From an uncultured Eubacteriales bacterium (GTDB lineage Bacteria > Bacillota > Clostridia > Lachnospirales > Lachnospiraceae), in NCBI GenBank assembly GCA_900314525.1, contig OMVN01000017.1:1-50524 (forward strand): a stretch of 50,524 bases of DNA. Reading direction: 5' to 3'. Made by a program: the position numbers and the translations under genes. A model generated the notes under the pieces. The model was not told where the DNA came from and searched no databases. It worked only from the letters and a program-made list of their open reading frames with translations. This document shows, in pieces, positions 23,521 to 30,276 of this stretch; positions within the stretch are counted from its first letter, which is position 1, and every line of letters begins with the position of its first letter.

Positions 23521-23632
23521 TTTATATATGGGAGTATTCTGGCTCATGGCATAATGCCAAATACAGTAATGACGGTTGCTCCGGACTCTCACCGGATTCC
23601 CAATTACCTACTAAATTCGAACCATATATAAA
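23521..23632 (-). ncRNA. cobalamin riboswitch (compact form)
   Basis: Read on the minus strand, the aptamer is closed by an 11-bp P1 pairing (23622-23632 with 23521-23531, TTTATATATGG/CCATATATAAA). Inside are the conserved cobalamin core words GGGAATCCGGTG, AGAGTCCGGAGCAACCG, ATTACTGT and the B12-box-like GAGCCAGAATACTCCC. The length of about 112 bases, without large peripheral arms, suggests a class II aptamer rather than the larger class I; ligand preference (methyl-, hydroxo- or adenosylcobalamin) cannot be told. It is followed by an expression platform (23378-23520) with mutually exclusive terminator and antiterminator helices, so bound cobalamin should switch the B12 capture operon off. 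Confidence 0.9.
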
Positions 23633-23656
23633 TCATTTTTGTTTTTAACACAAGTC

Positions 23657-23685
23657 ATTATAATTATAAATGTTTATATTGTCAA
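23657..23685 (-). promoter_or_regulatory. consensus promoter of the cobalamin capture operon
   Basis: Minus-strand TTGACA (23680-23685), 17-base spacer and TATAAT (23657-23662), a full consensus match. Transcription would begin near 23650, just ahead of the riboswitch, so control is expected to be mainly at the RNA level. Confidence 0.88.
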
Positions 23686-23706
23686 TGCAAACAGTCCATC
23701 CAGAGT

Positions 23707-24234
23707 CTAATTTCCCATTATTTTCTGGGCAATCTGTTCAAAATCTGCTCCTTTTTCAATTGAATAAGAACCTATCTTTAATTTTGATTCATAATTATTT
23801 TCTTTCATAAAGTCATCAAATGCCTTTTCATCATCAATAAGTCCTGCTTCTTTTAAAACCTTGGCAGCATCGTCAGATGAAGTACCTTTACTTATCTCAA
23901 TAGTAACTTTATCGCCACTCTCTGTTGTCTCCTGGATAGTTGTTTCCTGCTCTGTTGTCTCTTCTTTTGTTGTCTCTTCTTTCTTTGTCACTTCCTTATT
24001 ATCTTTCGCAGTAGTCTCTTCTTTCTTTTCTGTATCTTTATTTATTTCTTCTTTAGTTTCTTTGATAACATCATTACTGCTGCAAGTAATATTTTCTGTT
24101 TTTACTTTCTTACCATCTGAATTCTTTTTTGAGTCGTTTTTAAAATATCCATCCTTATATAATGTCAAAAGTATAACTAAAGATGCAATTATTATTCCGC
24201 AACCCATTCCTCTAATAAAACTCTTGATTTTCAT
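23707..24234 (-). CDS. MltG/YceG-like membrane protein lacking the lytic transglycosylase domain
   Basis: A 175-residue protein with an N-terminal membrane helix (about 8-27, GMGCGIIIASLVILLTLY) and a Lys/Glu/Thr-rich spacer with many TTKEE-type repeats (about 35-105). A C-terminal domain of ~65 residues, with VTIEISKGTSSDDAAKVLKE, AFDDFMKENN and LKIGSYSIEKGADFEQIAQK, resembles the LysM-like N-terminal module of MltG. The catalytic YceG domain that follows in true MltG (normally ~200 more residues) is absent. Stop and spacing are clean and no frameshift remnant is seen before the next promoter, so this appears to be a natural short family member. It ends the chemotaxis operon, 9 bases after the preceding gene. 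Its role there is unknown. Ribosome site GGGAG is present. Confidence 0.7.
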   Translation of the reverse strand: MKIKSFIRGMGCGIIIASLVILLTLYKDGYFKNDSKKNSDGKKVKTENITCSSNDVIKETKEEINKDTEKKEETTAKDNKEVTKKEETTKEETTEQETTIQETTESGDKVTIEISKGTSSDDAAKVLKEAGLIDDEKAFDDFMKENNYESKLKIGSYSIEKGADFEQIAQKIMGN

Positions 24235-24243
24235 CTTTCTCTC

Positions 24244-24768
24244 CTATTTATCAGAATTTCTGTTCAAGTCAATGACAAGTCTGACCTCACCGATACTAGT
24301 TTTAAGTTCTTTCGCTATTTCTGCTGGTTCCATTCCTTTTTTGCTTAATTCTATTATTTTTTCTCTTCTGTCTGATTTGCTTAAAACATCATTTGCAGCC
24401 ATAACAACGCCACTATTCTTTACATTATTTTTGTTTTTAGTATTGTTCTTTTTTGAAGATTTGTTCTTCTTTTTATTATTCTGATTTCCAGAATTATGTT
24501 CTAATTTTATTGTATCTATTTTATTTTCATTTTTACTTTCTTCAGACTGAGGTTTGTTTTCAGACTTGACTTCAGACTTTTTCTTTTCAATAGAAGACTT
24601 ATTTTCTCTATTTTCAAGTATTTTATTTACAATGTCATAGACATCTTCTCTGCTTAATTTATCTTCATCTTTTCTCTCTGCTTTATCAAAATATTTGGCA
24701 AAAATAAAGCTAAGAAGTAAAAGCCATACTCCAATGTCCAAAAAAATTCTTATCACTTGTAATAACAT
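24244..24768 (-). CDS. DUF6115-like membrane protein of the chemotaxis cluster
   Basis: About 174 residues with one N-terminal membrane helix (VIRIFLDIGVWLLLLSFIF) and a long Lys/Asn/Ser/Glu-rich linker. The C-terminal ~55 residues look like a small helix-turn-helix (SDRREKIIELSKKGMEPAEI, then AKELKTSIGEVRLVIDL). Proteins of this form, anchor plus linker plus HTH-like tail, are regular neighbours of cheD and sigma-28 genes in clostridial motility clusters; no function is established. A longer frame opens with a TTG, but its first codons are the ribosome site AAAGGAAAT, so the start is the ATG at 24768. It lies 20 bases after cheD and 9 bases before the MltG-like gene. Confidence 0.7.
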   Translation of the reverse strand: MLLQVIRIFLDIGVWLLLLSFIFAKYFDKAERKDEDKLSREDVYDIVNKILENRENKSSIEKKKSEVKSENKPQSEESKNENKIDTIKLEHNSGNQNNKKKNKSSKKNNTKNKNNVKNSGVVMAANDVLSKSDRREKIIELSKKGMEPAEIAKELKTSIGEVRLVIDLNRNSDK

Positions 24769-24788
24769 ATTTAAATTTCCTTTCAATG

Positions 24789-25283
24789 TTAAATTATTTT
24801 TTCAGTTTTACCCACAGCCCTTATTGTCATATTACCATTTGACGGATCAAATATGATTGTTCTTCCATAATTTTTGCCGATATCTTTTGAAATAATCTGG
24901 ATATTTTTGCATTTGAGTATTTCAATCACAGCATTTATATTCTCATCTCCAATTGAAATAATTCCTCTGGATTTTTTATCTGCACCATACTCAAACATTC
25001 TGGCTCCCCCTGCTATTTTCGCAATAATATCTTCTATATTAGATCCATTTTTTTTCATTATTTCAAGCATATCAGAAATGGCGGTATCAGCAAATTTTGC
25101 TCTGTTTGAATTGTTTTTTATTTTAGTACTGTCAGGAAGCATAATGTGCATCAATCCGCATAATTTGGTTCGTACATCATACAGGACTAGTCCCACACAG
25201 GATCCAAGTCCCAGTGTTGTAATAATATCCGGCGGGCTGCAAATATTCATATCTGCCATACCTACTTTTATTATTTTACCCAT
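24789..25283 (-). CDS. cheD: chemoreceptor glutamine deamidase CheD
   Basis: A 164-residue CheD. The enzyme deamidates glutamines of chemoreceptors and binds CheC, stimulating its phosphatase activity. The catalytic residues are visible: Thr23, Cys29 in GLGSCVGLVLYD and His46 in LMHIMLPDS; KIAGGARMFE follows near residue 90. Full length. The start has GGGAG upstream. It follows cheC by 17 bases, the normal order in Firmicutes. No receptor gene is present in the window. Confidence 0.94.
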   Translation of the reverse strand: MGKIIKVGMADMNICSPPDIITTLGLGSCVGLVLYDVRTKLCGLMHIMLPDSTKIKNNSNRAKFADTAISDMLEIMKKNGSNIEDIIAKIAGGARMFEYGADKKSRGIISIGDENINAVIEILKCKNIQIISKDIGKNYGRTIIFDPSNGNMTIRAVGKTEKII

Positions 25284-25300
25284 AATCTTCTCCCAACTAT

Positions 25301-25921
25301 TTACCTAATACCAAGTGAGTCAAAAATTTTATTGTATGAATCCATTTCAGGAGCAAAAATATAGTAACCTTTTACCATATCATCTCTCTTATTTAAAGAA
25401 AACTCGGTCTGAATCATGAGGACCTTATCTCCAATTTTTCCAAACTGAATTGCTGGTACAGAAATCAGTGCACTAGCCATATCTACCTGGAACATAGGAA
25501 CTGAAGGTGCAATTGTCAGTCCTGTCATTTTCGAAATTGATTTTATATAGGAACCTATGATGATATTTCCCAGTTCCATAACTACAGACTTCTCTAAGTC
25601 ATTAAAATCAATCTGGGTGCCACTTTTTCTTGAAAGCAGTATATTTATTATCTTCTCTGAAACTTCTTCATCTAGTAAAAACATCATTATCCCACTTACG
25701 TCACCAGAGAGTTCTACTAAAATTCCAGTCATCACTCTCTCTGCTTCCCCAATAAAATCCTGAAGTTCATTTAATTTAACAAGTTCAATATCAGGAATCC
25801 CTATTTCGATTCTCTTTCCAACTAATTTTGCAAGTGCAGTTGTTGCATTACCTGCACCAATATTTGCAAGTTCTTTTAATACATCTGCCTGCATTTCCGA
25901 TAAATTATTGAAGTCCTCCAT
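25301..25921 (-). CDS. cheC: CheY-P phosphatase CheC
   Basis: A 206-residue CheC with both phosphatase half-sites intact: ELANIGAGNATTALAKLVGK near residues 17-36 and VMELGNIIIGSYIKSISKM near 114-132. Each carries the Glu and Asn (ExxN) that attack CheY-phosphate. CheC dephosphorylates CheY-P for adaptation and signal termination, in a CheC-CheD feedback loop. Clear GGTGGGA ribosome site. Spacing of 17-20 bases to cheD and cheW indicates one transcript. Confidence 0.94.
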   Translation of the reverse strand: MEDFNNLSEMQADVLKELANIGAGNATTALAKLVGKRIEIGIPDIELVKLNELQDFIGEAERVMTGILVELSGDVSGIMMFLLDEEVSEKIINILLSRKSGTQIDFNDLEKSVVMELGNIIIGSYIKSISKMTGLTIAPSVPMFQVDMASALISVPAIQFGKIGDKVLMIQTEFSLNKRDDMVKGYYIFAPEMDSYNKIFDSLGIR

Positions 25922-25940
25922 AATATCCCACCTTTTCCAC

Positions 25941-26366
25941 TTAATTTATAAGTAAATTATTTATATTTATAATTGAAATCAGTTTATCATTGTACTTACC
26001 AATTCCATATATATATTTGTCAAACTCACCAGTTTTGGCAATCTTTCTCCTATTAATGTCTAAAATATCCACAACCTTTTTTATTTCATCAACAATTATA
26101 CCCAATTCATCCTGTTTATTTGTTCTAATGACTATTAATTTCCAAAGGGGATCTATTTTCTCAGACTGAAATCCCAATTTTTTTCTGAGATTCATAACGG
26201 GAACTACGTTTCCTCTGAGATTAATAACTCCCTCCATATAATCAGGTGTTCCTGGAACTCTTGTTATTTTTTTCATTTCAACAACACTTGTCACATCATT
26301 AATATCAAATCCAAATAATTCAAAACCAATTTTTCCGATTACAAATTTATTACCTATATCACTCAT
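25941..26366 (-). CDS. cheW: chemotaxis coupling protein CheW
   Basis: A 141-residue single-domain CheW, the adaptor that links receptors to CheA. Family features: the N-terminal FVIGKIGFELFGFDI, VPGTPDYMEGVINLRGNVVPV (split here as IxRVPGTP and EGVINLRG), and GIIVDEIKKVVDI. Full length, GAGG ribosome site, 20-22 bases from both neighbours. Confidence 0.94.
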   Translation of the reverse strand: MSDIGNKFVIGKIGFELFGFDINDVTSVVEMKKITRVPGTPDYMEGVINLRGNVVPVMNLRKKLGFQSEKIDPLWKLIVIRTNKQDELGIIVDEIKKVVDILDINRRKIAKTGEFDKYIYGIGKYNDKLISIININNLLIN

Positions 26367-26387
26367 AAATTTTCCTCTTATCCATCT

Positions 26388-28418
26388 CTAATACAACGTA
26401 CATATGGCATTTGTATCTATAATCAGAACAACCTCACCATTGCCCATAATAGTTGCACCTAAAATTTCTTTATTAGACGATTCAAGCTGACTTCCCAAAG
26501 ACTTTATTACAATATCCTGCTGGTTAATAATTCCATCAACCACAAGTCCAAGATATTTGTCTCCTCTTTTTAAGACAACCACAAGTTTCTCATCTGTCTT
26601 TTCGCTCTGAATATCGAAAATCCTTGATAATTCCACAATTGGAACTATATTTCCCGACACCTGGATAACTTCTCTGTCCTGTATCATAAATATATCGTTT
26701 TCACTCAGGTCTTCAATCATCTGTATATTTTCAATTGGTACTGCGTAAGTCTCATCTCCCGCTTTGACCATCAGAGCCTGCATTATTGCAAGTGTCATAG
26801 GTAATCTGATTGTAAAACTACTTCCCTTATGAGGTTCTGATTCTAAATAAATACTTCCACTTAATGACTCAATTTTAGTCTTTACTACATCTAATCCCAC
26901 ACCTCTTCCAGAAACATCTGAAATCTTTTCCGAGGTAGAAAACCCTGGTAAAAACAAAAGTTCCATAGATTCTTTTTCAGTCATCTTAGTTGCCTGTTCA
27001 CTGCTAATCATATTTTTTTCTATGGCTTTTTTCTTTATTTTCTGAGTATCTATACCATTACCATCATCTGTTACTCGTAAAATTACACTCTGACCTTCCT
27101 GTGTTGCACATAATGTTATTTTTCCTTTTCTTGGTTTTCCTTCCTGCTCTCTAATTTCAGGAGATTCAATACCGTGATCAGCTGAATTTCTAAGCAGGTG
27201 CATAAGTGGGTCACCTATTTCGTCTAATACAGTTCTATCTAATCTGGTATCTTCGCCTACAATTTCAAAGTCAAATTCCTTTGACAGTTTCTTCTGAAGG
27301 TCTCTCATCATTCTAGGGAACTTGGCTAATATAATCTCAATAGGCATCATTCTAATATCCATAACTTTTTCATGAAGATTAGATGTAATACTCTCTAAAT
27401 ATTCCACCTGATCTGCAAAGATATTATCTTCTACTGTAAATTTTTTACCTCTCTGGGTAATCCCATTTTTTGTAATAATAAGTTCACTAACTAGATTCAT
27501 TAACTGATCAAGCTTTTCAATATCTACCTTTACTGACTTACCTGATTTTGACTTTCCACTTGTATTATCATGTAAATCAGGATTTTTTTCTATATTCTTG
27601 ACTTTATCTGTCTGATTTGTATCATTTTCTGTTTTTATATCAGTCTGTATTTTTTCACTCTGATTAGTTTGAGCATCACTCCATGGTTCCATTTTTTCTG
27701 CAACTGCATCTCTTATCTCAGAGATTCTCTTTACTTTAGATGTTATCTTATCTATATCATTGTCAGTTGCAACTATAATCTGAATTATGAAATCAAACTC
27801 ATCACTGTCAAAGATTTCTTTATTTGGAAATGATTTTAATATCGTTCCAAAGGCTTCAATATTCTTAAATATTAAAAAAGCCCTGGCAGATCTAAGTGCG
27901 CAGGTCTCAGACAATGTAACAGTAATTTTGTAAACTGAATGATTTTCTTCTATTAATTTATTAATTTGTTGTTTTTCATCATTGCTGAAGTTTATCTTTT
28001 TATTGTCTGAATTGCCTTCGTCTTTTGCATCATTATTACCACCAATAAGTGCTTTTAGTCTATCTGCCAGCTCTTTATTATCCTCAGCACCCTCATTACC
28101 GGTACTAGAAATAACATCTAGATACTTCTGCAATGCATCAAGACATGCAAACAAAATATCAATTATATTCTCATTTACTTTTATGCTATTATTTCTAACC
28201 TCAGAAAAAACATTTTCCATTTCATGGGTCAGATTCTGCATATTCTTAAATCCCATGGTTCCAGCCATTCCTTTTAATGAATGGGCTGCTCTGAATATCT
28301 CGTTTATAGTATCCTGATTATCTGGATTTTTCTCTATCACAAGAATTTCATCATTTAGGTTTTGAATATGTTCCGAGGCCTCATCTATAAAAATCCCCAA
28401 ATACTTGTCTGTATCCAT
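26388..28418 (-). CDS. cheA: chemotaxis histidine kinase CheA
   Basis: A 676-residue CheA with the full P1-P5 order. P1 Hpt (about 1-110) has phospho-acceptor His46 in RAAHSLKGMAG. P2 CheY-binding (about 155-240) follows, then an acidic linker, and P3 dimerisation from SGKSVKVDIEKLDQLMNLVS near 290. P4 kinase has HLLRNSADHGIE (N box), DDGNGID (G1), and GRGVGLDVVK (G2). P5 is CheW-like to the end. All kinase motifs are intact. It autophosphorylates in response to receptors and hands phosphate to CheY. Because the adjacent CheB lacks a receiver, CheY is the only visible phosphate target. The gene starts 7 bases after the cheB stop with GAGGTGA as ribosome site. Confidence 0.96.
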   Translation of the reverse strand: MDTDKYLGIFIDEASEHIQNLNDEILVIEKNPDNQDTINEIFRAAHSLKGMAGTMGFKNMQNLTHEMENVFSEVRNNSIKVNENIIDILFACLDALQKYLDVISSTGNEGAEDNKELADRLKALIGGNNDAKDEGNSDNKKINFSNDEKQQINKLIEENHSVYKITVTLSETCALRSARAFLIFKNIEAFGTILKSFPNKEIFDSDEFDFIIQIIVATDNDIDKITSKVKRISEIRDAVAEKMEPWSDAQTNQSEKIQTDIKTENDTNQTDKVKNIEKNPDLHDNTSGKSKSGKSVKVDIEKLDQLMNLVSELIITKNGITQRGKKFTVEDNIFADQVEYLESITSNLHEKVMDIRMMPIEIILAKFPRMMRDLQKKLSKEFDFEIVGEDTRLDRTVLDEIGDPLMHLLRNSADHGIESPEIREQEGKPRKGKITLCATQEGQSVILRVTDDGNGIDTQKIKKKAIEKNMISSEQATKMTEKESMELLFLPGFSTSEKISDVSGRGVGLDVVKTKIESLSGSIYLESEPHKGSSFTIRLPMTLAIMQALMVKAGDETYAVPIENIQMIEDLSENDIFMIQDREVIQVSGNIVPIVELSRIFDIQSEKTDEKLVVVLKRGDKYLGLVVDGIINQQDIVIKSLGSQLESSNKEILGATIMGNGEVVLIIDTNAICTLY

Positions 28419-28425
28419 ATATCGG

Positions 28426-29007
28426 TCACCTCTTCATAATTGCATCCGGGATTTCATCAGGCGTCAGAACCATATCTGCCAGTCCCGCATCTATTATGGA
28501 CTTTGGCATTCCCCCTACAACACATGTTGAACAATCCTGTGCAATTACATAAGTTTTTTTATATCTGGACAGTTTTTCCAAGCCTTCTGTTGTGTCTTTT
28601 CCCATTCCTGTGAGTACAGTTACCGTTATTTTTTCAAAATCTGTCATCACAAGTGATTCCAGAAAAAAATCAGCACATGGCTTTAAAATACTGCTTTCAT
28701 CACTAACTAATTTAAAATAAGCTCTGCCTGAAATATCGTTAATAATTCTTATCTGCCTTCCACCAGGTGCCACGTAAATGCAGGAGGGCTTAACAATTTC
28801 TCCATCTTCTGCTTCCTTTACCGTAATACTGCTAATCATATCAAGACTTGCGGCCATAGATTTTGTAAATCCCTCGGTCATATGCTGAATAATAACAACA
28901 GGAACATCTAAATTTCTGTCTAATTTAGGAATTATCTTCTTTAGTATATCTGGTCCGCCAGTTGAACTTGCTATAACTACAATTTCATTTTTATCAGATT
29001 CTTGCAT
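28426..29007 (-). CDS. cheB: CheB-type methylesterase domain without receiver
   Basis: A 193-residue protein equal to the C-terminal catalytic half of CheB, the receptor methylesterase/deamidase. The triad is visible: Ser15 in ASSTGGP, His42 in IIQHM and Asp138 in TGMGKDTTEG. The usual N-terminal receiver (~130 residues) and linker are missing. The start is clean (AGGTGA ribosome site, first Met 5 bases after the cheY stop), so this is not a truncation at a frameshift. Activity cannot be phospho-regulated in cis. The cheY immediately upstream is a normal single-domain receiver and could in principle act in trans. Stand-alone CheB catalytic domains do occur in some clostridial motility clusters. 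Confidence 0.88.
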   Translation of the reverse strand: MQESDKNEIVVIASSTGGPDILKKIIPKLDRNLDVPVVIIQHMTEGFTKSMAASLDMISSITVKEAEDGEIVKPSCIYVAPGGRQIRIINDISGRAYFKLVSDESSILKPCADFFLESLVMTDFEKITVTVLTGMGKDTTEGLEKLSRYKKTYVIAQDCSTCVVGGMPKSIIDAGLADMVLTPDEIPDAIMKR

Positions 29008-29012
29008 ATAAG

Positions 29013-29375
29013 CTAATCACCTAATACATTCTTAACTGCCTCAATAACTCTGTCATCATCAAAAGGTTTTACAATAAAATCTTTTGCTCCTAAGCTAATA
29101 GATTCCATAACCATTGATTCCTGACCCATTGCCGAGCACATAACTACTGTGGCATCCTTGTCTATCTCCATTATTCTCTTCAATGTTTCAATTCCATTAA
29201 TCTCTGGCATAGTTATATCCATCAGGACCAACTCAGGTTTTGAACGCTTATATTCCTCAATTGCCCTGTATCCATTCTCTGCCTCTAGGACATTGTATCC
29301 GCATTTTGAGAGTATATCTTTAATTATCATACGCATAAAAACTGCGTCGTCACATACTAAAATGTTTTTTGTCAT
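29013..29375 (-). CDS. cheY: chemotaxis response regulator CheY
   Basis: A 120-residue single receiver domain. The acidic pocket is CDDA (Asp9, Asp10), the phospho-acceptor Asp53 in LMDITMP, the Ser/Thr switch in MCSAMG and the conserved Lys in FIVKPFDD. It matches Bacillus/Thermotoga-type CheY. A longer frame reaches 29414, but a GGAGAG site lies before the ATG at 29375, which also fits family length. First gene of the chemotaxis operon, 5 bases before cheB, separated from codY by a terminator. The usual CheY-P target, the flagellar switch, is not encoded in the window. Confidence 0.93.
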   Translation of the reverse strand: MTKNILVCDDAVFMRMIIKDILSKCGYNVLEAENGYRAIEEYKRSKPELVLMDITMPEINGIETLKRIMEIDKDATVVMCSAMGQESMVMESISLGAKDFIVKPFDDDRVIEAVKNVLGD

Positions 29376-29418
29376 ACTTATCACTCTCCATTCTTTAAAT
29401 TTATAAATACCCAATAAT

Positions 29419-29447
29419 ATTCTATCACATAAAGCGCAAGTTTTAAA
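29419..29447 (-). promoter_or_regulatory. candidate promoter of the chemotaxis operon
   Basis: Minus-strand -35 TTTAAA (29442-29447), 17-base spacer and -10 TAGAAT (29419-29424), between the codY terminator and cheY. A flagellar sigma-28 pattern (TAAA...GATA) can be traced through the same bases, but its spacing is about 2 short. Confidence 0.4.
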
Positions 29448-29480
29448 GCTATATATTTGATTATATTACCATATTCATCA

Positions 29481-29505
29481 GAAAAGACGGGAAATTAATC
29501 CCGCC
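29481..29505 (-). terminator. intrinsic terminator after codY
   Basis: Minus strand: 7-bp GC-rich stem GGCGGGA/TCCCGTC (one G-T pair), 6-base loop, then TTTTC. It begins 5 bases after the codY stop codon and separates the topA-codY operon from the chemotaxis operon. Confidence 0.8.
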
Positions 29506-29509
29506 TTTT

Positions 29510-30274
29510 TTATAGTAAATTCATCATGCTAAGCAATGTTTCATTCTTAATCTTTATATGTGTACCCTTCATTCCATTTGAGTGAGTCTCAATTAATCCT
29601 GCACTTTCAAATTTCTTTAGAGCATTTACTATTACTGATCGAGTTATATCAGCAGTTTTTGCAATTTTGCTTGCAACAACAATTCCCTCTGTTCCATTAA
29701 GTTCTGTAAACATTACCTTAATTGCTTTTCTTTCCGAAATAGACAATGATTTGATTGCACCGTCAAGCACATTTCTATTTCTTGTATTTCTATCATTCTC
29801 ATCACTTATTGATCTTATCATTTCAAGTCCAACAACTGTACTTCCATATTCAGCAAGAATGATATCCTCGATATTGTACTGACTGTCTGTCCTATATACA
29901 AACAGTGTTCCAAGTCTTTCTCCTGCAATATCTATTGGTGTTATGAGACCATAGTAATTATTTGTTTTTTCTTTATCAAATCCAAGTGTTTCCAGATTAA
30001 CATTTTCTTTTGTTGACAGTACTTCAAGCAGCCTTTCATTTAAATCCCCGTCAATATACTTCTTAATAGGTACATTCAAGTACTCTTCAATTTGATTGAT
30101 ATTAGGATTACTTCCAATACCCAAAACTTTACCTGTTGAACTTATAAACAGTACATTTGATTTCAAAATATCTGCAAGCACATTACAAATATCACTGAAA
30201 ATAAATACTGTAGAATTATTATTATGAAGTAATTTGTTTATTTTTCTGGTTTTATCTAATAGTAAAATACTCAT
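29510..30274 (-). CDS. codY: global transcriptional regulator CodY
   Basis: A 254-residue CodY, the GTP and branched-chain-amino-acid-responsive repressor of low-GC Gram-positives. The N-terminal GAF domain (about 1-155) binds isoleucine and valine. The C-terminal winged helix contains ASKIAKTADITRSVIVNALK then FESAGLIETHSNGMKGTHIK, nearly the textbook CodY DNA-binding signature. Length is normal. It starts 2 bases after the topA stop, so it belongs to the comM-dprA-topA-codY transcript, and is followed by a good terminator. Targets elsewhere usually include amino-acid biosynthesis, competence and motility. I saw no secure CodY box in the window. Confidence 0.96.
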   Translation of the reverse strand: MSILLLDKTRKINKLLHNNNSTVFIFSDICNVLADILKSNVLFISSTGKVLGIGSNPNINQIEEYLNVPIKKYIDGDLNERLLEVLSTKENVNLETLGFDKEKTNNYYGLITPIDIAGERLGTLFVYRTDSQYNIEDIILAEYGSTVVGLEMIRSISDENDRNTRNRNVLDGAIKSLSISERKAIKVMFTELNGTEGIVVASKIAKTADITRSVIVNALKKFESAGLIETHSNGMKGTHIKIKNETLLSMMNLL

Positions 30275-30276
30275 TC

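Noticed and set aside
23861-24484. 207-residue plus-strand frame opposite the MltG-like and DUF6115-like genes
   Set aside because: It mirrors Lys/Glu-rich coding sequence, giving a Ser/Phe/Val-rich artefact, and crosses two well-supported genes.
29419-29447. Sigma-28 (flagellar) promoter in front of cheY
   Set aside because: TAAA and GATA elements exist but the spacing is about two bases short of consensus; a sigma-A-type reading is at least as good, so I did not claim it.
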